Shown: positions 1 through 12,769 of the stretch, in pieces
Layout of the letters: every line of letters starts with the position of its first letter
Position numbering within the stretch: the stretch's first letter is position 1
Source of the DNA: Aurantimonas endophytica
GTDB lineage: Bacteria > Pseudomonadota > Alphaproteobacteria > Rhizobiales > Rhizobiaceae
DNA: 64,000 bases
Reading direction: 5' to 3'
Assembly: GCF_014196845.1 (NCBI RefSeq)
Contig: NZ_JACIEM010000001.1
Location: 1,364,001-1,428,000 of the forward strand
Translations under genes and position numbers: made by a program
Notes under the pieces: generated by a model
Told to the model about the DNA's origin: nothing
The model's database searches: none
Seen by the model: the letters and a program-made list of their open reading frames with translations, nothing else

Positions 1-305
1 GCGATGGCGGCCATCACCGCCTTCGGCTCGCGCTCGAGCGCGTTCAGCAGCACCCGCGCCGGCCCGGTCGGGTAGCGCCGTCCCTGCTCCCAGTTGCGCA
101 ACGTCGCCACCGGCACGCCGATCTTGCCGGCAAAGGCGTCCTGCGTCAGCTTCAGCTTGCGGCGGAGCTTGGCAATGTCCGGCACGGCGATCGGGATGCG
201 GTGGACGACGACGTTGGTTTCGTCGCCTTCAAAGAACTGCAGCGCCTGCTCGAGCGACTCGACGAGGTCCTCGGCCTCCTGCTCGGGTGTCTTCAATCGC
301 TTCAT
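1..305 (-). CDS. HTH (XRE-type) antitoxin, partial at window edge
   Basis: This is the DNA-binding antitoxin of a type II toxin-antitoxin pair. At least 101 residues are visible and the C-terminus is cut by the left edge. Residues 45-85 form a helix-turn-helix with the pattern LRRKLKLTQDAFA, then VPVATLRNWEQGRR, typical of NadS/HigA-like antitoxins. The N-terminal 30 residues are acidic (TPEQEAEDLVESLEQ). The ATG at 305 lies 8 nt after the stop of the toxin gene, so the two are cotranscribed with the toxin first, as in HigBA-type modules. Antitoxins of this kind usually repress their own promoter. The HTH assignment is firm; the pairing is inferred from position. Confidence 0.85.
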   Translation of the reverse strand, partial: MKRLKTPEQEAEDLVESLEQALQFFEGDETNVVVHRIPIAVPDIAKLRRKLKLTQDAFAGKIGVPVATLRNWEQGRRYPTGPARVLLNALEREPKAVMAAI

Positions 306-313
306 CCGTTTCC

Positions 314-640
314 TCACAAGCCAAACAGCTTCTTCACGGCGTTGATCCGATCGATCACCACGAACAACCGATCGAGCAATTTTCCTTGCGGCAATGAACT
401 CGGCCGCAACTCGACCAGCACGAGCTTGGAGAAATCGCCGCTGATCGCATAGATCAGATCGTAATCGCCGATCGACCAGACCCAGAGCCCCGTCTTCTCC
501 GCATAGGGACGGCCGATCGTCGGGTCGGAGCCCAGTGCATCAATGAGTCTGAGCTTTCGAACGCTATCCAGTCCGTAGAGCGCGCAGTCCAACTGGAAGC
601 GCCTGGTTTCAGCGACGATGATCTGGAATCCCGGCGCCAC
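314..640 (-). CDS. RelE/ParE-superfamily toxin (probable)
   Basis: This 108-residue protein is probably the toxin of the module whose antitoxin follows 8 nt downstream. The N-terminal strand and helix, the DPTIGRP turn near residue 40 and the strands GLWVWSIGDYDLIYAISGDF and KLVLVELRP fit the RelE/HigB ribonuclease fold. The start is GTG at 640. A predicted promoter lies only about 5-12 nt upstream, so the mRNA would be leaderless or have a very short leader. Toxins of this family cleave mRNA on the ribosome. The catalytic residues cannot be assigned with confidence, so the family call is moderate. Confidence 0.65.
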   Translation of the reverse strand: MAPGFQIIVAETRRFQLDCALYGLDSVRKLRLIDALGSDPTIGRPYAEKTGLWVWSIGDYDLIYAISGDFSKLVLVELRPSSLPQGKLLDRLFVVIDRINAVKKLFGL

Positions 641-651
641 TCACCAGCCCT

Positions 652-680
652 TATATACGCCATTGGCGCAGCATCGACAA
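652..680 (-). promoter_or_regulatory. Promoter of the toxin-antitoxin operon
   Basis: On the minus strand TTGTCG (675-680) is followed by exactly 17 nt and TATATA (652-657), close to the sigma-70 consensus. Transcription would start near 645, just before the toxin GTG at 640. The A+T-rich -10 stands out from GC-rich surroundings and is a likely antitoxin operator. Confidence 0.6.
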
Positions 681-747
681 GTCGAGCGGACGCAATCTGG
701 CTCCGGCCAGCGAAGATGCAGAGGACGCTTCTCTATCGGAAGGCCTC

Positions 748-1680
748 TCACGCCCGCCCCTCGTCCAGGAACGCTGCGACCGGCACCAGCGCCTCGGCCG
801 GCGCCTCCTCGTGCGGGACGTGGCCGAGATCCGGCAGGACGACGAGACGACTGTCCGGCAGCGCCGCCTGGTAGTCGGCGGCGTTGGCGACCGGGATCAT
901 CGCGTCCTTCTCCCCCCACAGGAGCAGGGTCGGCGCGGTGATCGTCGCCAGCAGCGGCGGCGGCTCGACGAGCTCCACCTGCCCCATCCGGGCGATCGTC
1001 GCGTCGCGGGCGCCGGGCGCCAGCAGCAGGTCGTAATAGCGGTCGACCGTCGCCTCGGAGAGCCGCAACGGGTCGGCATAGGCCGGCACCAGGTTCATGC
1101 GGAGCATGGATCGCGGCAGGACATAGCGCATCAGCTGGACCATCGCCGGCACGTCCGGGCGCTTGCCGTATTCGAGGCCGTGGCTGGCGAACCCGTCCGG
1201 CGAGATCAGCACCAGCCTCTCCACCCGCTCCGGATGTGCCGCGGCAAAGCGCCAGGCGAAGCGCCCGCCCATGGAGTTGCCGATCAGCGTCGCCTTGTCG
1301 ATCGCCAGCCTGTCCATCAACGCCCGCAGCACGTCGAGCGTCCGTTCGTCGGAATAGTCGCCGGTCGGATCGAGGCCCGAGAGGCCGGTCCCGGGAATGT
1401 CGAAGCGCACCACCCGATAGCGATCGCCGAGCGCCTCGGCCCACGGCTCCCAGGTGTGCAGGCTGGAGCCGAAGCCGTGCAGCATGATCAGCGCCGGCGC
1501 CTCGCGCGGCCCGCTGTCGCGCACGTGCAGCCACACGCCATCGACCTCGATCATGTCGTCCGGCGAATCCATATAGGCCGCCTCCAGCGCAACGCGCGAC
1601 CGGTCCGGCGTCCACAGCCAGTACAGGCCGAGCGCGAGCGCCGCGACGACGATCAGGGCCAGGACAAGCGACAGGCGCAT
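748..1680 (-). CDS. Membrane-anchored alpha/beta hydrolase
   Basis: A 310-residue alpha/beta-hydrolase-fold enzyme, probably an esterase or lipase of unknown substrate. Residues 1-23 are one hydrophobic segment (signal anchor), placing the catalytic domain outside the cytoplasm. The oxyanion motif is HGFG (about residue 68) and the nucleophile serine lies in GNSMGG (about 135). The acid is likely in the LLWGEKDAMIP region and the histidine in LGHVPHEE near the end. The ATG at 1680 is chosen over an upstream in-frame start at 1755 because GGAGGA sits 6 nt before it and the hydrophobic segment begins at once. It diverges from the VWA gene at 1784. Confidence 0.85.
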   Translation of the reverse strand: MRLSLVLALIVVAALALGLYWLWTPDRSRVALEAAYMDSPDDMIEVDGVWLHVRDSGPREAPALIMLHGFGSSLHTWEPWAEALGDRYRVVRFDIPGTGLSGLDPTGDYSDERTLDVLRALMDRLAIDKATLIGNSMGGRFAWRFAAAHPERVERLVLISPDGFASHGLEYGKRPDVPAMVQLMRYVLPRSMLRMNLVPAYADPLRLSEATVDRYYDLLLAPGARDATIARMGQVELVEPPPLLATITAPTLLLWGEKDAMIPVANAADYQAALPDSRLVVLPDLGHVPHEEAPAEALVPVAAFLDEGRA

Positions 1681-1783
1681 GAGGCTTCCTCCAGGCCCCC
1701 ATGTGGCGGGTTGCGCCGGCGCCTGGCAAGCCTGCGGGTGCTTCGCCGATGACACGGCGACCTGCCTGCCCTAGGCTTGGCGG

Positions 1784-2974
1784 ATGTTCCTGACCCTCTT
1801 CCTCAAGCTCAAGGACGCCGGCGTCCCGGTCACGTTGCGCGAGCACCTGCTGCTGCTCGACGCGATGCGCGCCGATCTCGTCGGCTTCGACGTCGAGGGC
1901 TTCTACTTCCTGGCCCGCGCCACGCTGGTGAAGGACGAGCGCTTCATCGACCGCTTCGACCGCGTCTTCGCCGAGGTCTTCAAGGGCGTCGAATCCGTCG
2001 CGGCAGCCGGCGAAAGAGGCATCGACCCTCGCGAACTGCCGGAGGAATGGCTGCGGCGTCTGGCCGAGAAGCACCTCACCGACGAGGAGAAGCAGCTGGT
2101 CGAGAGCCTCGGCGGCTTCGAGAAACTCATGGAGACGCTAAAGCAGCGGCTGGAAGAGCAGAAGGGCCGCCATCAGGGCGGTTCCAAATGGATCGGCACC
2201 GGCGGCACCTCCCCCTTCGGCGCCTATGGCTACAACCCGGAAGGCGTGCGCATCGGCCAAGCGGAGAGCCGCCACCGGCGCGCCGTCAAGGTCTGGGACC
2301 GGCGCGAGTTCAAGGATCTCGACGACGGCGTCGAGCTCGGCACCCGCAACATCAAGATCGCGCTGAAGCGGCTCAGGCGGTGGGTCCGCGACGGTGCACA
2401 GCAGGAATTCGACCTCTCCGGCACGATCCGCGCCACCGCCGAGCACGGCTATCTCGACGTGAAGACGCGCCCGGAGCGGCGCAATGCGGTCAAGGTGCTG
2501 CTCTTCCTCGACATCGGCGGGTCGATGGACGACCACGTCCGGGTCGTCGAGGAGCTGTTTTCGGCGGCGCGCTCGGAGCTGAAGCACCTTGAGTTCTTCT
2601 ATTTCCACAACTGCCCCTATGAGCGGCTGTGGAAGGACAATCGCCGCCGCCATGCCGAGACGATCGCGACGCAGGACGTCATCAACCGCTTCGGGCATGA
2701 CTACCGCGCCGTCTTCGTCGGGCATGCCTCGATGAGCCCCTACGAGATCGTGATGCCGGGCGGCTCGGTCGAGCACTGGAACGCCGAGCCCGGGTCGGTC
2801 TGGCTGTCGCGCTTTTCCCGGCAATGGCCGCGCATGGCGTGGCTGAACCCGGTGCCGCGGGCGCAGTGGGACTGGACCCAGTCCATCGCGATGATCCGCG
2901 AGGCGACCGATGACCGCATGTATCCGATGACGCTCCAGGGCATCGAGGCGGCGACGCGAACGCTCTCGCGTTAG
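1784..2974 (+). CDS. VWA domain-containing protein, CoxE family
   Basis: This 396-residue protein matches the CoxE-like VWA family: an N-terminal helical region, a central basic linker (about 120-240) and a C-terminal von Willebrand A domain with a metal-site motif DIGGSMDD at residues 243-250 (DxGxS pattern). Family members normally act with a MoxR-type AAA+ ATPase in metal insertion or protein remodelling, for example CoxD/CoxE in CO dehydrogenase maturation. No MoxR gene is adjacent: the upstream neighbour is a divergent hydrolase and the downstream one a Tim44-like protein. Its partner must lie elsewhere and the target is unknown. Cytoplasmic, with no signal or membrane segment. Confidence 0.85.
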   Translation: MFLTLFLKLKDAGVPVTLREHLLLLDAMRADLVGFDVEGFYFLARATLVKDERFIDRFDRVFAEVFKGVESVAAAGERGIDPRELPEEWLRRLAEKHLTDEEKQLVESLGGFEKLMETLKQRLEEQKGRHQGGSKWIGTGGTSPFGAYGYNPEGVRIGQAESRHRRAVKVWDRREFKDLDDGVELGTRNIKIALKRLRRWVRDGAQQEFDLSGTIRATAEHGYLDVKTRPERRNAVKVLLFLDIGGSMDDHVRVVEELFSAARSELKHLEFFYFHNCPYERLWKDNRRRHAETIATQDVINRFGHDYRAVFVGHASMSPYEIVMPGGSVEHWNAEPGSVWLSRFSRQWPRMAWLNPVPRAQWDWTQSIAMIREATDDRMYPMTLQGIEAATRTLSR

Positions 2975-3065
2975 CCGGCCCTTGCCGATATTGCTCCCGC
3001 AACGTGGCACGGGTCACGGCACCTTCCCATATGTCTCTGTAACGACAACCTGACGGATACACTTG

Positions 3066-4085
3066 ATGGCCAACCGCCTGCGCTTCGGCGCTCTCTTCAC
3101 GAGCCTCTTCCTCGTCTTCTCCTTCGTCGCCGTCGACTATGCCGACGCGCGGCGCGGCGGCAGCTTCGGCAGCCGCGGCGGGCGGACGTTCCAGAGTGCA
3201 CCGGCGACGCAGACCGCGCCGAACGTCACCGCGCCGGTCAACCGCACGATGACCCAGCCCTCGGCCGCGCAGCCGGGTGCAGCCGCCCGCCAGCCCGGCG
3301 CACAGGCGCAGCGCGGCGGCCTGTTCGGCGGGCTCGGCGGCGGCCTGCTCGGCGGCCTGCTGCTCGGCGGCATGTTCGGCATGCTGATGGGCACCGGCTT
3401 CGGCGGCATGGGCGGCTTCCTGGCGCTGCTGGTCCAGCTGCTGCTGGTCGGGCTCGGCGCCATGCTGCTGATCCGCCTGTTCCGCGGCCGCTCGGCGCCG
3501 ACGCCGGCCCGGGCATCCGCCGGCGACGGTAGCCGCAACGAGCGCCGCGCCTATCAGGATAGCCCTCCGGCGGCGGGTGCAGGCAGCTTCCGCATCCCCT
3601 CGATCGGCTCGGGCGCCGGTGCAGCGGCCGGTGCCGCAGGCGCCAAGGCAGCAGCTACCCCAGTGGCCAGTGGCTCCGACGAAGTCGGCATCACCGACGA
3701 GGACCTCGAGACGTTCGAGCAGCGCCTCGTCGCCGTGCAGGCTGCCTTCTCCCGCGAGGACTACGCGGCGCTGCGCCAGCTGACCACGCCGGAAGTGATG
3801 TCCTATCTCGCCGAGGAACTTTCGGACAACGCCACCTCGGGCCGCAAGAACGACGTGCTCGACGTCAAGCTGGAGCAGGGCGATCTCGCCGAGGCATGGC
3901 GCGAGGGCCCGAGCGACTATGCCAGCGTCGCCATGCGCTTCTCGTCGATCGACGTGATGCGCGATCGCACGACCGGCGAGGTCGTCGAGGGTAATCCCGA
4001 GACCCCGACCGAAGCCACCGAGCTGTGGACCTTCGTGCGCGAGCGCGGCGGCGACTGGAAGCTGTCGGCGATCCAGGAAGCCTGA
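3066..4085 (+). CDS. Tim44-like domain membrane protein
   Basis: A 339-residue protein with an N-terminal signal or anchor (residues 8-27, ending YADA), a basic Gly/Arg segment, a Gln/Pro/Ala-rich stretch, a very Gly/Leu-rich membrane region (about 80-135) and a C-terminal Tim44-like/NTF2-fold domain (about 205-335). This layout is that of alphaproteobacterial Tim44-related proteins, whose exact role is unknown. The C-terminal domain resembles the membrane-associated domain of mitochondrial Tim44. A TTG lies directly before the ATG at 3066; I use the ATG. No strong ribosome-binding site is visible. Confidence 0.85.
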   Translation: MANRLRFGALFTSLFLVFSFVAVDYADARRGGSFGSRGGRTFQSAPATQTAPNVTAPVNRTMTQPSAAQPGAAARQPGAQAQRGGLFGGLGGGLLGGLLLGGMFGMLMGTGFGGMGGFLALLVQLLLVGLGAMLLIRLFRGRSAPTPARASAGDGSRNERRAYQDSPPAAGAGSFRIPSIGSGAGAAAGAAGAKAAATPVASGSDEVGITDEDLETFEQRLVAVQAAFSREDYAALRQLTTPEVMSYLAEELSDNATSGRKNDVLDVKLEQGDLAEAWREGPSDYASVAMRFSSIDVMRDRTTGEVVEGNPETPTEATELWTFVRERGGDWKLSAIQEA

Positions 4086-4091
4086 GGCTCA

Positions 4092-4119
4092 GCGGCGGGA
4101 CGCTCCGGCGTTCCGCCGC
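4092..4119. terminator. Hairpin between convergent genes
   Basis: Arms GCGGCGGGACGC (92-103) and GCGTTCCGCCGC (108-119) pair over 12 positions with one G-U type mismatch around a TCCG loop. It lies between the converging Tim44-like gene and azlD and could end transcription from both sides, although neither side has a long T run. Confidence 0.5.
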
Positions 4120-4124
4120 CTCCT

Positions 4125-4421
4125 TCAGAAGCCCGCAGCCCGGGCCAATGCGACCATCGTCGTGCCGATGGCGACGGTGGCGATCAGCGGCAGGCGCAGC
4201 GACAGCGCGATGCAGATGACGATCGCCACGCGCTCCGGCCAGTCGCCGGACACCAGCACCGGCGTCACGATCGTCGTCAGCACCGCAGCCGGAACCGCGT
4301 TCAGCGCCGCATCGAGCCGCGGCGGGATTCGCCCGAACCTTGCCAGCAGCAGATGCCCGCCGGCTCTCGTCAGGTAGGTCAGCGCGCCGGCGGCGAGGAT
4401 GATCAGCCAGATCTCACTCAT
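4125..4421 (-). CDS. azlD: AzlD family branched-chain amino acid exporter subunit
   Basis: A 98-residue protein with three to four hydrophobic helices, typical of AzlD, the small subunit that works with AzlC to export branched-chain amino acids or analogues such as azaleucine. The motif TYLTRAGG near the N-terminus and the sequence ALNAVPAAVLTTIV in the middle are family features. Its ATG overlaps the stop of azlC by 8 nt (ATGAGTGA), which fixes the start and implies translational coupling. Confidence 0.9.
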   Translation of the reverse strand: MSEIWLIILAAGALTYLTRAGGHLLLARFGRIPPRLDAALNAVPAAVLTTIVTPVLVSGDWPERVAIVICIALSLRLPLIATVAIGTTMVALARAAGF

Positions 4422-5127
4422 CGCCGCCCGCCGTTTCGGCCTGCCGCCTCGGCGGCGCGAGCGCTGCGACCGCGACGCCGGCGAGCCCGCCGATCGTCAC
4501 GTGCCAGGGCGGGCCCAGGGTCGCGTAGACGAGGAGGGACACGGCGGCGCTACTCGATGCAACGAGATAGAAGGCATTGCGCGCCCGGAAGGTCATCAGC
4601 AGCGACAGGAAATAGACCGGCAGGACGAAATCCAGTCCGTATTTCTCCGAATCCCCGATCATCGAGCCGAACACCGCACCGATCAGCGTCGAGCCGATCC
4701 ACACGAGGTAGAGCAGGATGCCGTAGGCGAAGTAGAACGTCTTCGTCAGCGGCTGCTGCAGCGCCCGCGCCTCTGCCGCGCCGAACATCGGATCGGTGAG
4801 CAGGAAGAACGCCGCCGCCTTCTCCAGCGGGTTGAAGCGCGTGAGATGCCGGCCGACCGACGCCGAGTAGAGCACGTGGCGAAAATTCAGAGCGACCACC
4901 GTCAGCAGCACCGACCAGATCGGCGCGCCGACCCCGATCATCTGCAGCGCCGCAAGTTGCGAGGCACCGGCATAGAGCGAGATGGAAAATCCCATCGCCT
5001 GCCACAGCGTCAGGCCCTCGGCGACGGCCACCGCGCCGTACACCATCCCGAAGGGCGTCACGGCGAGCATCACCGGCAGAAGCTGGCGCAAGGCGGCGCG
5101 GATTTCCAGGCGGGCGGAATGGGTCAA
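4414..5127 (-). CDS. azlC: AzlC family branched-chain amino acid exporter
   Basis: The large permease subunit of the AzlCD exporter, with about 7 membrane segments. Family landmarks are VTPFGMVYG near the N-terminus, LYAGASQLAALQ and LNFRHVLYS. The open frame extends to an ATG at 5316, but those extra 63 codons look like random GC-rich sequence and would overlap the upstream gene by 68 nt. The TTG at 5127 gives a protein of 237 residues starting just before the conserved EIRAALRQLLP, the usual AzlC length. No clear ribosome-binding site supports either start, so the start is uncertain while the product is not. Confidence 0.85.
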   Translation of the reverse strand: MTHSARLEIRAALRQLLPVMLAVTPFGMVYGAVAVAEGLTLWQAMGFSISLYAGASQLAALQMIGVGAPIWSVLLTVVALNFRHVLYSASVGRHLTRFNPLEKAAAFFLLTDPMFGAAEARALQQPLTKTFYFAYGILLYLVWIGSTLIGAVFGSMIGDSEKYGLDFVLPVYFLSLLMTFRARNAFYLVASSSAAVSLLVYATLGPPWHVTIGGLAGVAVAALAPPRRQAETAGGDE

Positions 5128-5248
5128 GCGGGCGCTCGGCAGGGATGGATGCGGCGGGAGAGCCGGCTGGCTCGTCAGGCGGATTACGCCGGGCTCCGGG
5201 CGGAGGCAAGCGGAAGCGTGAGCACCGCCTGCGCAAGCGGCGACGGCG

Positions 5249-5800
5249 CTACAGCGCTGCCTCGATGATCGTGCGCTGGAACTCGGCAAGGGCAACGGCC
5301 CAGCGGTCGAAGGCATCGACCAGTTGCGGCCGGGTCAGGCCGCCGACCAGCGACAGGTTCAGCTCGATCACCGGCAGCCCGTCCTCGCCGAGATAGCCCT
5401 TGTTGAACGGCTGCGAGCGGTTCCACTCGTTGATCGCCTCGAGCTGGACGCCTGGCGTGTCCCAGATGGCATAGAAATCCAGCACCTTGCAGTCGCGGTT
5501 GGCGACGCATTCGAGGAAGAAGATCTGGTAGCCGATGCCGTTCATCTCGCCGGTTATCACCGGATCGCCGTTGTCCGCGGCGATCTCGTCAGCCTCGCCA
5601 TAGCCACGGGCAATGTCGGCGATGGCCCCGACGTCGTTCGCCGCGACGACCGGTGCCGCCAGGGCCTGGGCGGGGATTGTGAGGCCCGGCGCGAGCGGCG
5701 TTTCTAAGGTCTCGGCCGAAAATGCAGCCCCGCCGGCACCCGTGAGCAAAAGCAGCGTGAAGAGGCCGGTGCGCAGCACGCGCGGCGGACTGAAGGACAT
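5249..5800 (-). CDS. Secreted YbjN-like domain protein
   Basis: This 183-residue protein has a signal peptide (residues 1-27: basic start, hydrophobic core LFTLLLLTGAGGAAF, then SAE) and a domain resembling the YbjN/type III chaperone-like fold, with the pattern ISYQ-like GIGYQIFFLEC, then LDFYAIWD, then INEWNRSQPFNKGYL. YbjN-domain proteins have no settled function; some relate to stress and motility. The ATG at 5800 is preferred to the frame start at 5908 because it begins the signal peptide. It lies upstream of azlC on the same strand, but a shared function is not implied. Confidence 0.75.
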   Translation of the reverse strand: MSFSPPRVLRTGLFTLLLLTGAGGAAFSAETLETPLAPGLTIPAQALAAPVVAANDVGAIADIARGYGEADEIAADNGDPVITGEMNGIGYQIFFLECVANRDCKVLDFYAIWDTPGVQLEAINEWNRSQPFNKGYLGEDGLPVIELNLSLVGGLTRPQLVDAFDRWAVALAEFQRTIIEAAL

Positions 5801-6022
5801 GAGCGATTCCCGTTCGTGAAACGCCAATCTCGGCTTACCCCGACATCGCCGCAACCCGTCATCGCGCCTTATCAACGCTTCTGCCGCCGACCGTGGCCCT
5901 GCTGCCATGCAGCTTCCGGCGCGTCAGCACCGAGCCCACGCGTCCGGCGCGTCCGCCGCAGGGTTTGCAAGCCGGCCCGAAACCGCTAGCACGAGCCCGG
6001 CACCAAGATTTCGGAGAGATGC

Positions 6023-7131
<1,109 letters not shown>

Positions 7132-7132
<1 letters not shown>

Positions 7133-7971
7133 TGGAAACCGTCTCGACGGCGAAAGCCTTCGGCGGAACGCAGGGCGTCTATCGCCATGCGTCCGCCGCC
7201 ACCGGCACCGACATGACCTTCGCGGTCTACGTGCCGGAGCATGCGCCGGGCGCGAAGCTGCCGGTGGTCTGGTATCTCTCCGGCCTCACCTGCACCCATG
7301 CCAACGTCATGGACAAGGGCGAGTATCGCCGCGCCTGCGCCAAGCTCGGGCTGATCTTTGTCGCGCCGGACACCAGTCCGCGCGGCGACGGCGTACCGGA
7401 CGATGCGGATGCGGCCTATGATTTCGGCCTCGGCGCCGGCTTCTATGTGGATGCGACGCAGGAGCCCTTCGCGAAGAACTACCGCATGTGGTCCTACGTC
7501 ACCGAGGAACTGCCGGCGCTCCTCGCCGCCGAGTTCCCGGTTGATCCGCAGCGCCAGTCGATCCTCGGCCATTCCATGGGCGGCCACGGCGCGCTGACCA
7601 TCGGCCTGACCTATCCTGATCGCTACAAGGCGGTTTCGGCCTTTGCGCCGATTGTCGCACCGAGCGAAGTGCCGTGGGGCCAGAAGGCCCTGCCCGGCTA
7701 TCTCGGCGAGGACCGCGCGGCATGGCGCAAGCACGATGCTGTGGCGCTGATCGAGGACGGCGCGCGGGTCGCCGAGCTCTTGGTCGACCAGGGCGAGGCC
7801 GACAATTTCCTGGCCGCCCAGCTGCAGCCCGAACGCCTGGAAAAGGCCTGCGCGGACGCCGGCATCGCGCTCACGCTGCGCCGCCAGCCGGGCTACGATC
7901 ACAGCTACTTCTTCATCTCGACCTTTATGGCCGACCATCTCGGCTGGCACGCCGAGCGGCTCCGGAAGTAA
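7132..7971 (+). CDS. fghA: S-formylglutathione hydrolase
   Basis: Hydrolyses S-formylglutathione to formate and glutathione, the second step after FrmA. The 279-residue esterase-D-type protein shows the nucleophile motif GHSMGGHGAL (about residue 148), a conserved WYLSGLTCTHANVM region at about 43 and a terminal histidine in GYDHSYFFI. The ATG overlaps the frmA stop by one base, which fixes the start. Formate produced here would need a formate dehydrogenase elsewhere. Confidence 0.97.
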
Positions 7972-7981
7972 CACCGAAACC

Positions 7982-8007
7982 GGCGGCCGCGGGCGATCGC
8001 GGCTGCC
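7982..8007 (+). terminator. Possible terminator after fghA
   Basis: GGCGGCCGCG (7982-7991) and CGCGGCTGCC (7998-8007) pair with one wobble around a 6-nt loop, 11 nt after the fghA stop. The following sequence (ATTCCTTC) is only weakly T-rich. Confidence 0.4.
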
Positions 8008-8117
8008 ATTCCTTCGACGCTCTCGCCGTCGACTGGAGTCGTAGCCGGCAAGCGAATACCGGAACCATCCGGGACACAGCCTGTTTCGGAGTCCCCTGAA
8101 CGAGGCGCTCCGTCCCC

Positions 8118-8864
8118 ATGCCCAGTACCCATAGCGTCAACGACGACATCGCTGCATCTCCTCTCGAGGCCGAGCTGCGCAGCTTCATCATGGACCAGGG
8201 CTTTCCCTGCGTCGGCGCCAAGTCTGCCCTGCAGCGTGGCCGCATGACGATCCACACGGCCCGCAGCATCGACAGTGCCTGGAACGACCTGGAGATCCAG
8301 GACCGGTTGATGCACTTTGCCTGGGAATACAGCCAGGAGCCGATGCTGTTCACCAGCTTCGCGGTGATCTTTGAAGGTCCGTCCGAGCTGACCGAGGAAG
8401 GCTTCGAGCAGAGCCTGTGGGAGCGCATCCAGTCGCTTGCCGACAAGGACGCCTGGCGCGGCCAGAAGCACGATCCGCGCGTCAGCTCCGACCCTGCCGA
8501 CCAGCATTTCTCGCTGAGCTTTGGCGGCGAGGCATTCTTCGTCGTCGGCCTTCATCCCAAGGCCAGCCGGCCGGCACGGCGCTTCGCCCACCCGACGATG
8601 GTGTTCAATCTCCACAACCAGTTCGAGATGCTGCGCGAAGCGAACCGCTACGAGAAGCTCCGCGAGGCGATCATCGACCGCGACGTGAAGCTCGCCGGCG
8701 CGCCGAACCCGATGCTTGCCCGGCACGGCACGATCTCCGAGGCGCGGCAATATAGTGGCCGCGCCGTCGGCCCCGAATGGACCTGCCCCTTCTCCCGCAA
8801 GGCAGAGGCGGCCGTCCTGCCGGCGGCCAACGAGGAGTCGCCGGACGTCCGGCGCGCATCATGA
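8118..8864 (+). CDS. YqcI/YcgG family protein (GntA-like haem-dependent N-hydroxylase family)
   Basis: A 248-residue member of the YqcI/YcgG family. The family includes GntA, a haem-dependent enzyme that N-hydroxylates a cyclic guanidine in guanitoxin biosynthesis. Family landmarks are FPCVGAKSAL with an invariant cysteine (about residue 35), the histidine-containing region RFAHPTMVFNLHNQFE (about 157) and the C-terminal WTCPFSR (about 222). The protein is soluble. Its last four bases overlap the start of a DUF1989 gene (ATGA), so the two are translationally coupled. No other guanitoxin genes are present, so the substrate here is unknown; a small amine, amino acid or guanidine is an inference from the family only. 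Confidence 0.85.
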   Translation: MPSTHSVNDDIAASPLEAELRSFIMDQGFPCVGAKSALQRGRMTIHTARSIDSAWNDLEIQDRLMHFAWEYSQEPMLFTSFAVIFEGPSELTEEGFEQSLWERIQSLADKDAWRGQKHDPRVSSDPADQHFSLSFGGEAFFVVGLHPKASRPARRFAHPTMVFNLHNQFEMLREANRYEKLREAIIDRDVKLAGAPNPMLARHGTISEARQYSGRAVGPEWTCPFSRKAEAAVLPAANEESPDVRRAS

Positions 8865-9490
8865 GCGCCAACGGGCACAGCCATCACATCCCGCCGCGCA
8901 GCGGCGCCGCCTTCGAACTGAAAGCCGGCGAGGAACTGATCGTCATCGACCCGGAAGGCGGCCAGGTTGCCGACCTCCTGGCGGTATCGCTTGCCGACAT
9001 CAGGGAGATGCTGTCGTCTGGCCGGACGCTCGACTACGCCGAGCGGATCTACCTCACCACCGGCGACAAGCTCTATTCCAACCGGTCCAACGTCATGCTC
9101 GAGATCGTCGAGGACACGGTCGGCCGTCACGATTTTCTGCTGACGCCGTGCAGCGAGGCGACCTTCCGCCTCTGCTACGACAACGAGCCGCCGCACCAGG
9201 GCTGTCACGGCAACCTCGCTGCCGCGCTGGCACCCTGGGGCGTCACCGACGACGCCATCCCGGTCGCCTTCAACTGCTTCATGAACGTGCCCGTCGACGG
9301 CGAGACCGGTCGCTTCAAGGTCCTGCCACCGCTGAGCAAGGCCGGCGACCACATCACGTTCCGCGCCGAGATGGATCTCGTCATCGGCCTCACCGCCTGT
9401 TCGGCTCCCGCCAGCAATGGGGGCAGCTTCAAGCCGATCCACTACCGGATCGTGCCGAAGGACGAAGGCGGCACGGCTTCGGACGGCTGA
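8861..9490 (+). CDS. DUF1989 / urea carboxylase-associated family protein
   Basis: This 209-residue protein belongs to DUF1989, the family of urea carboxylase-associated proteins. Two paralogs of that family (CgaA and CgaB) form carboxyguanidine deiminase in guanidine breakdown. Conserved features visible here are GGQVADLLA (about residue 32), the TTGDKLYSNRSN block, HDFLLTPCSEATF and HQGCHGNLAAAL, whose His and Cys residues are candidate metal ligands. Only one copy is present, with no urea or guanidine carboxylase beside it. The ATG overlaps the upstream stop (8861-8864), so it is made together with the GntA-like enzyme. The function is unassigned; a role on a guanidino or carbamoyl-type compound is inference. 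Confidence 0.85.
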   Translation: MSANGHSHHIPPRSGAAFELKAGEELIVIDPEGGQVADLLAVSLADIREMLSSGRTLDYAERIYLTTGDKLYSNRSNVMLEIVEDTVGRHDFLLTPCSEATFRLCYDNEPPHQGCHGNLAAALAPWGVTDDAIPVAFNCFMNVPVDGETGRFKVLPPLSKAGDHITFRAEMDLVIGLTACSAPASNGGSFKPIHYRIVPKDEGGTASDG

Positions 9491-9506
9491 ACCGCAGGGG
9501 GCGGGC

Positions 9507-12757
<3,251 letters not shown>

Positions 12758-12769
12758 CGACCCGCCTCC

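Noticed and set aside
8118-9490. A guanitoxin biosynthesis cluster
   Set aside because: Only a GntA-family protein is present; no other genes of that pathway are found, so the name would overstate the evidence.
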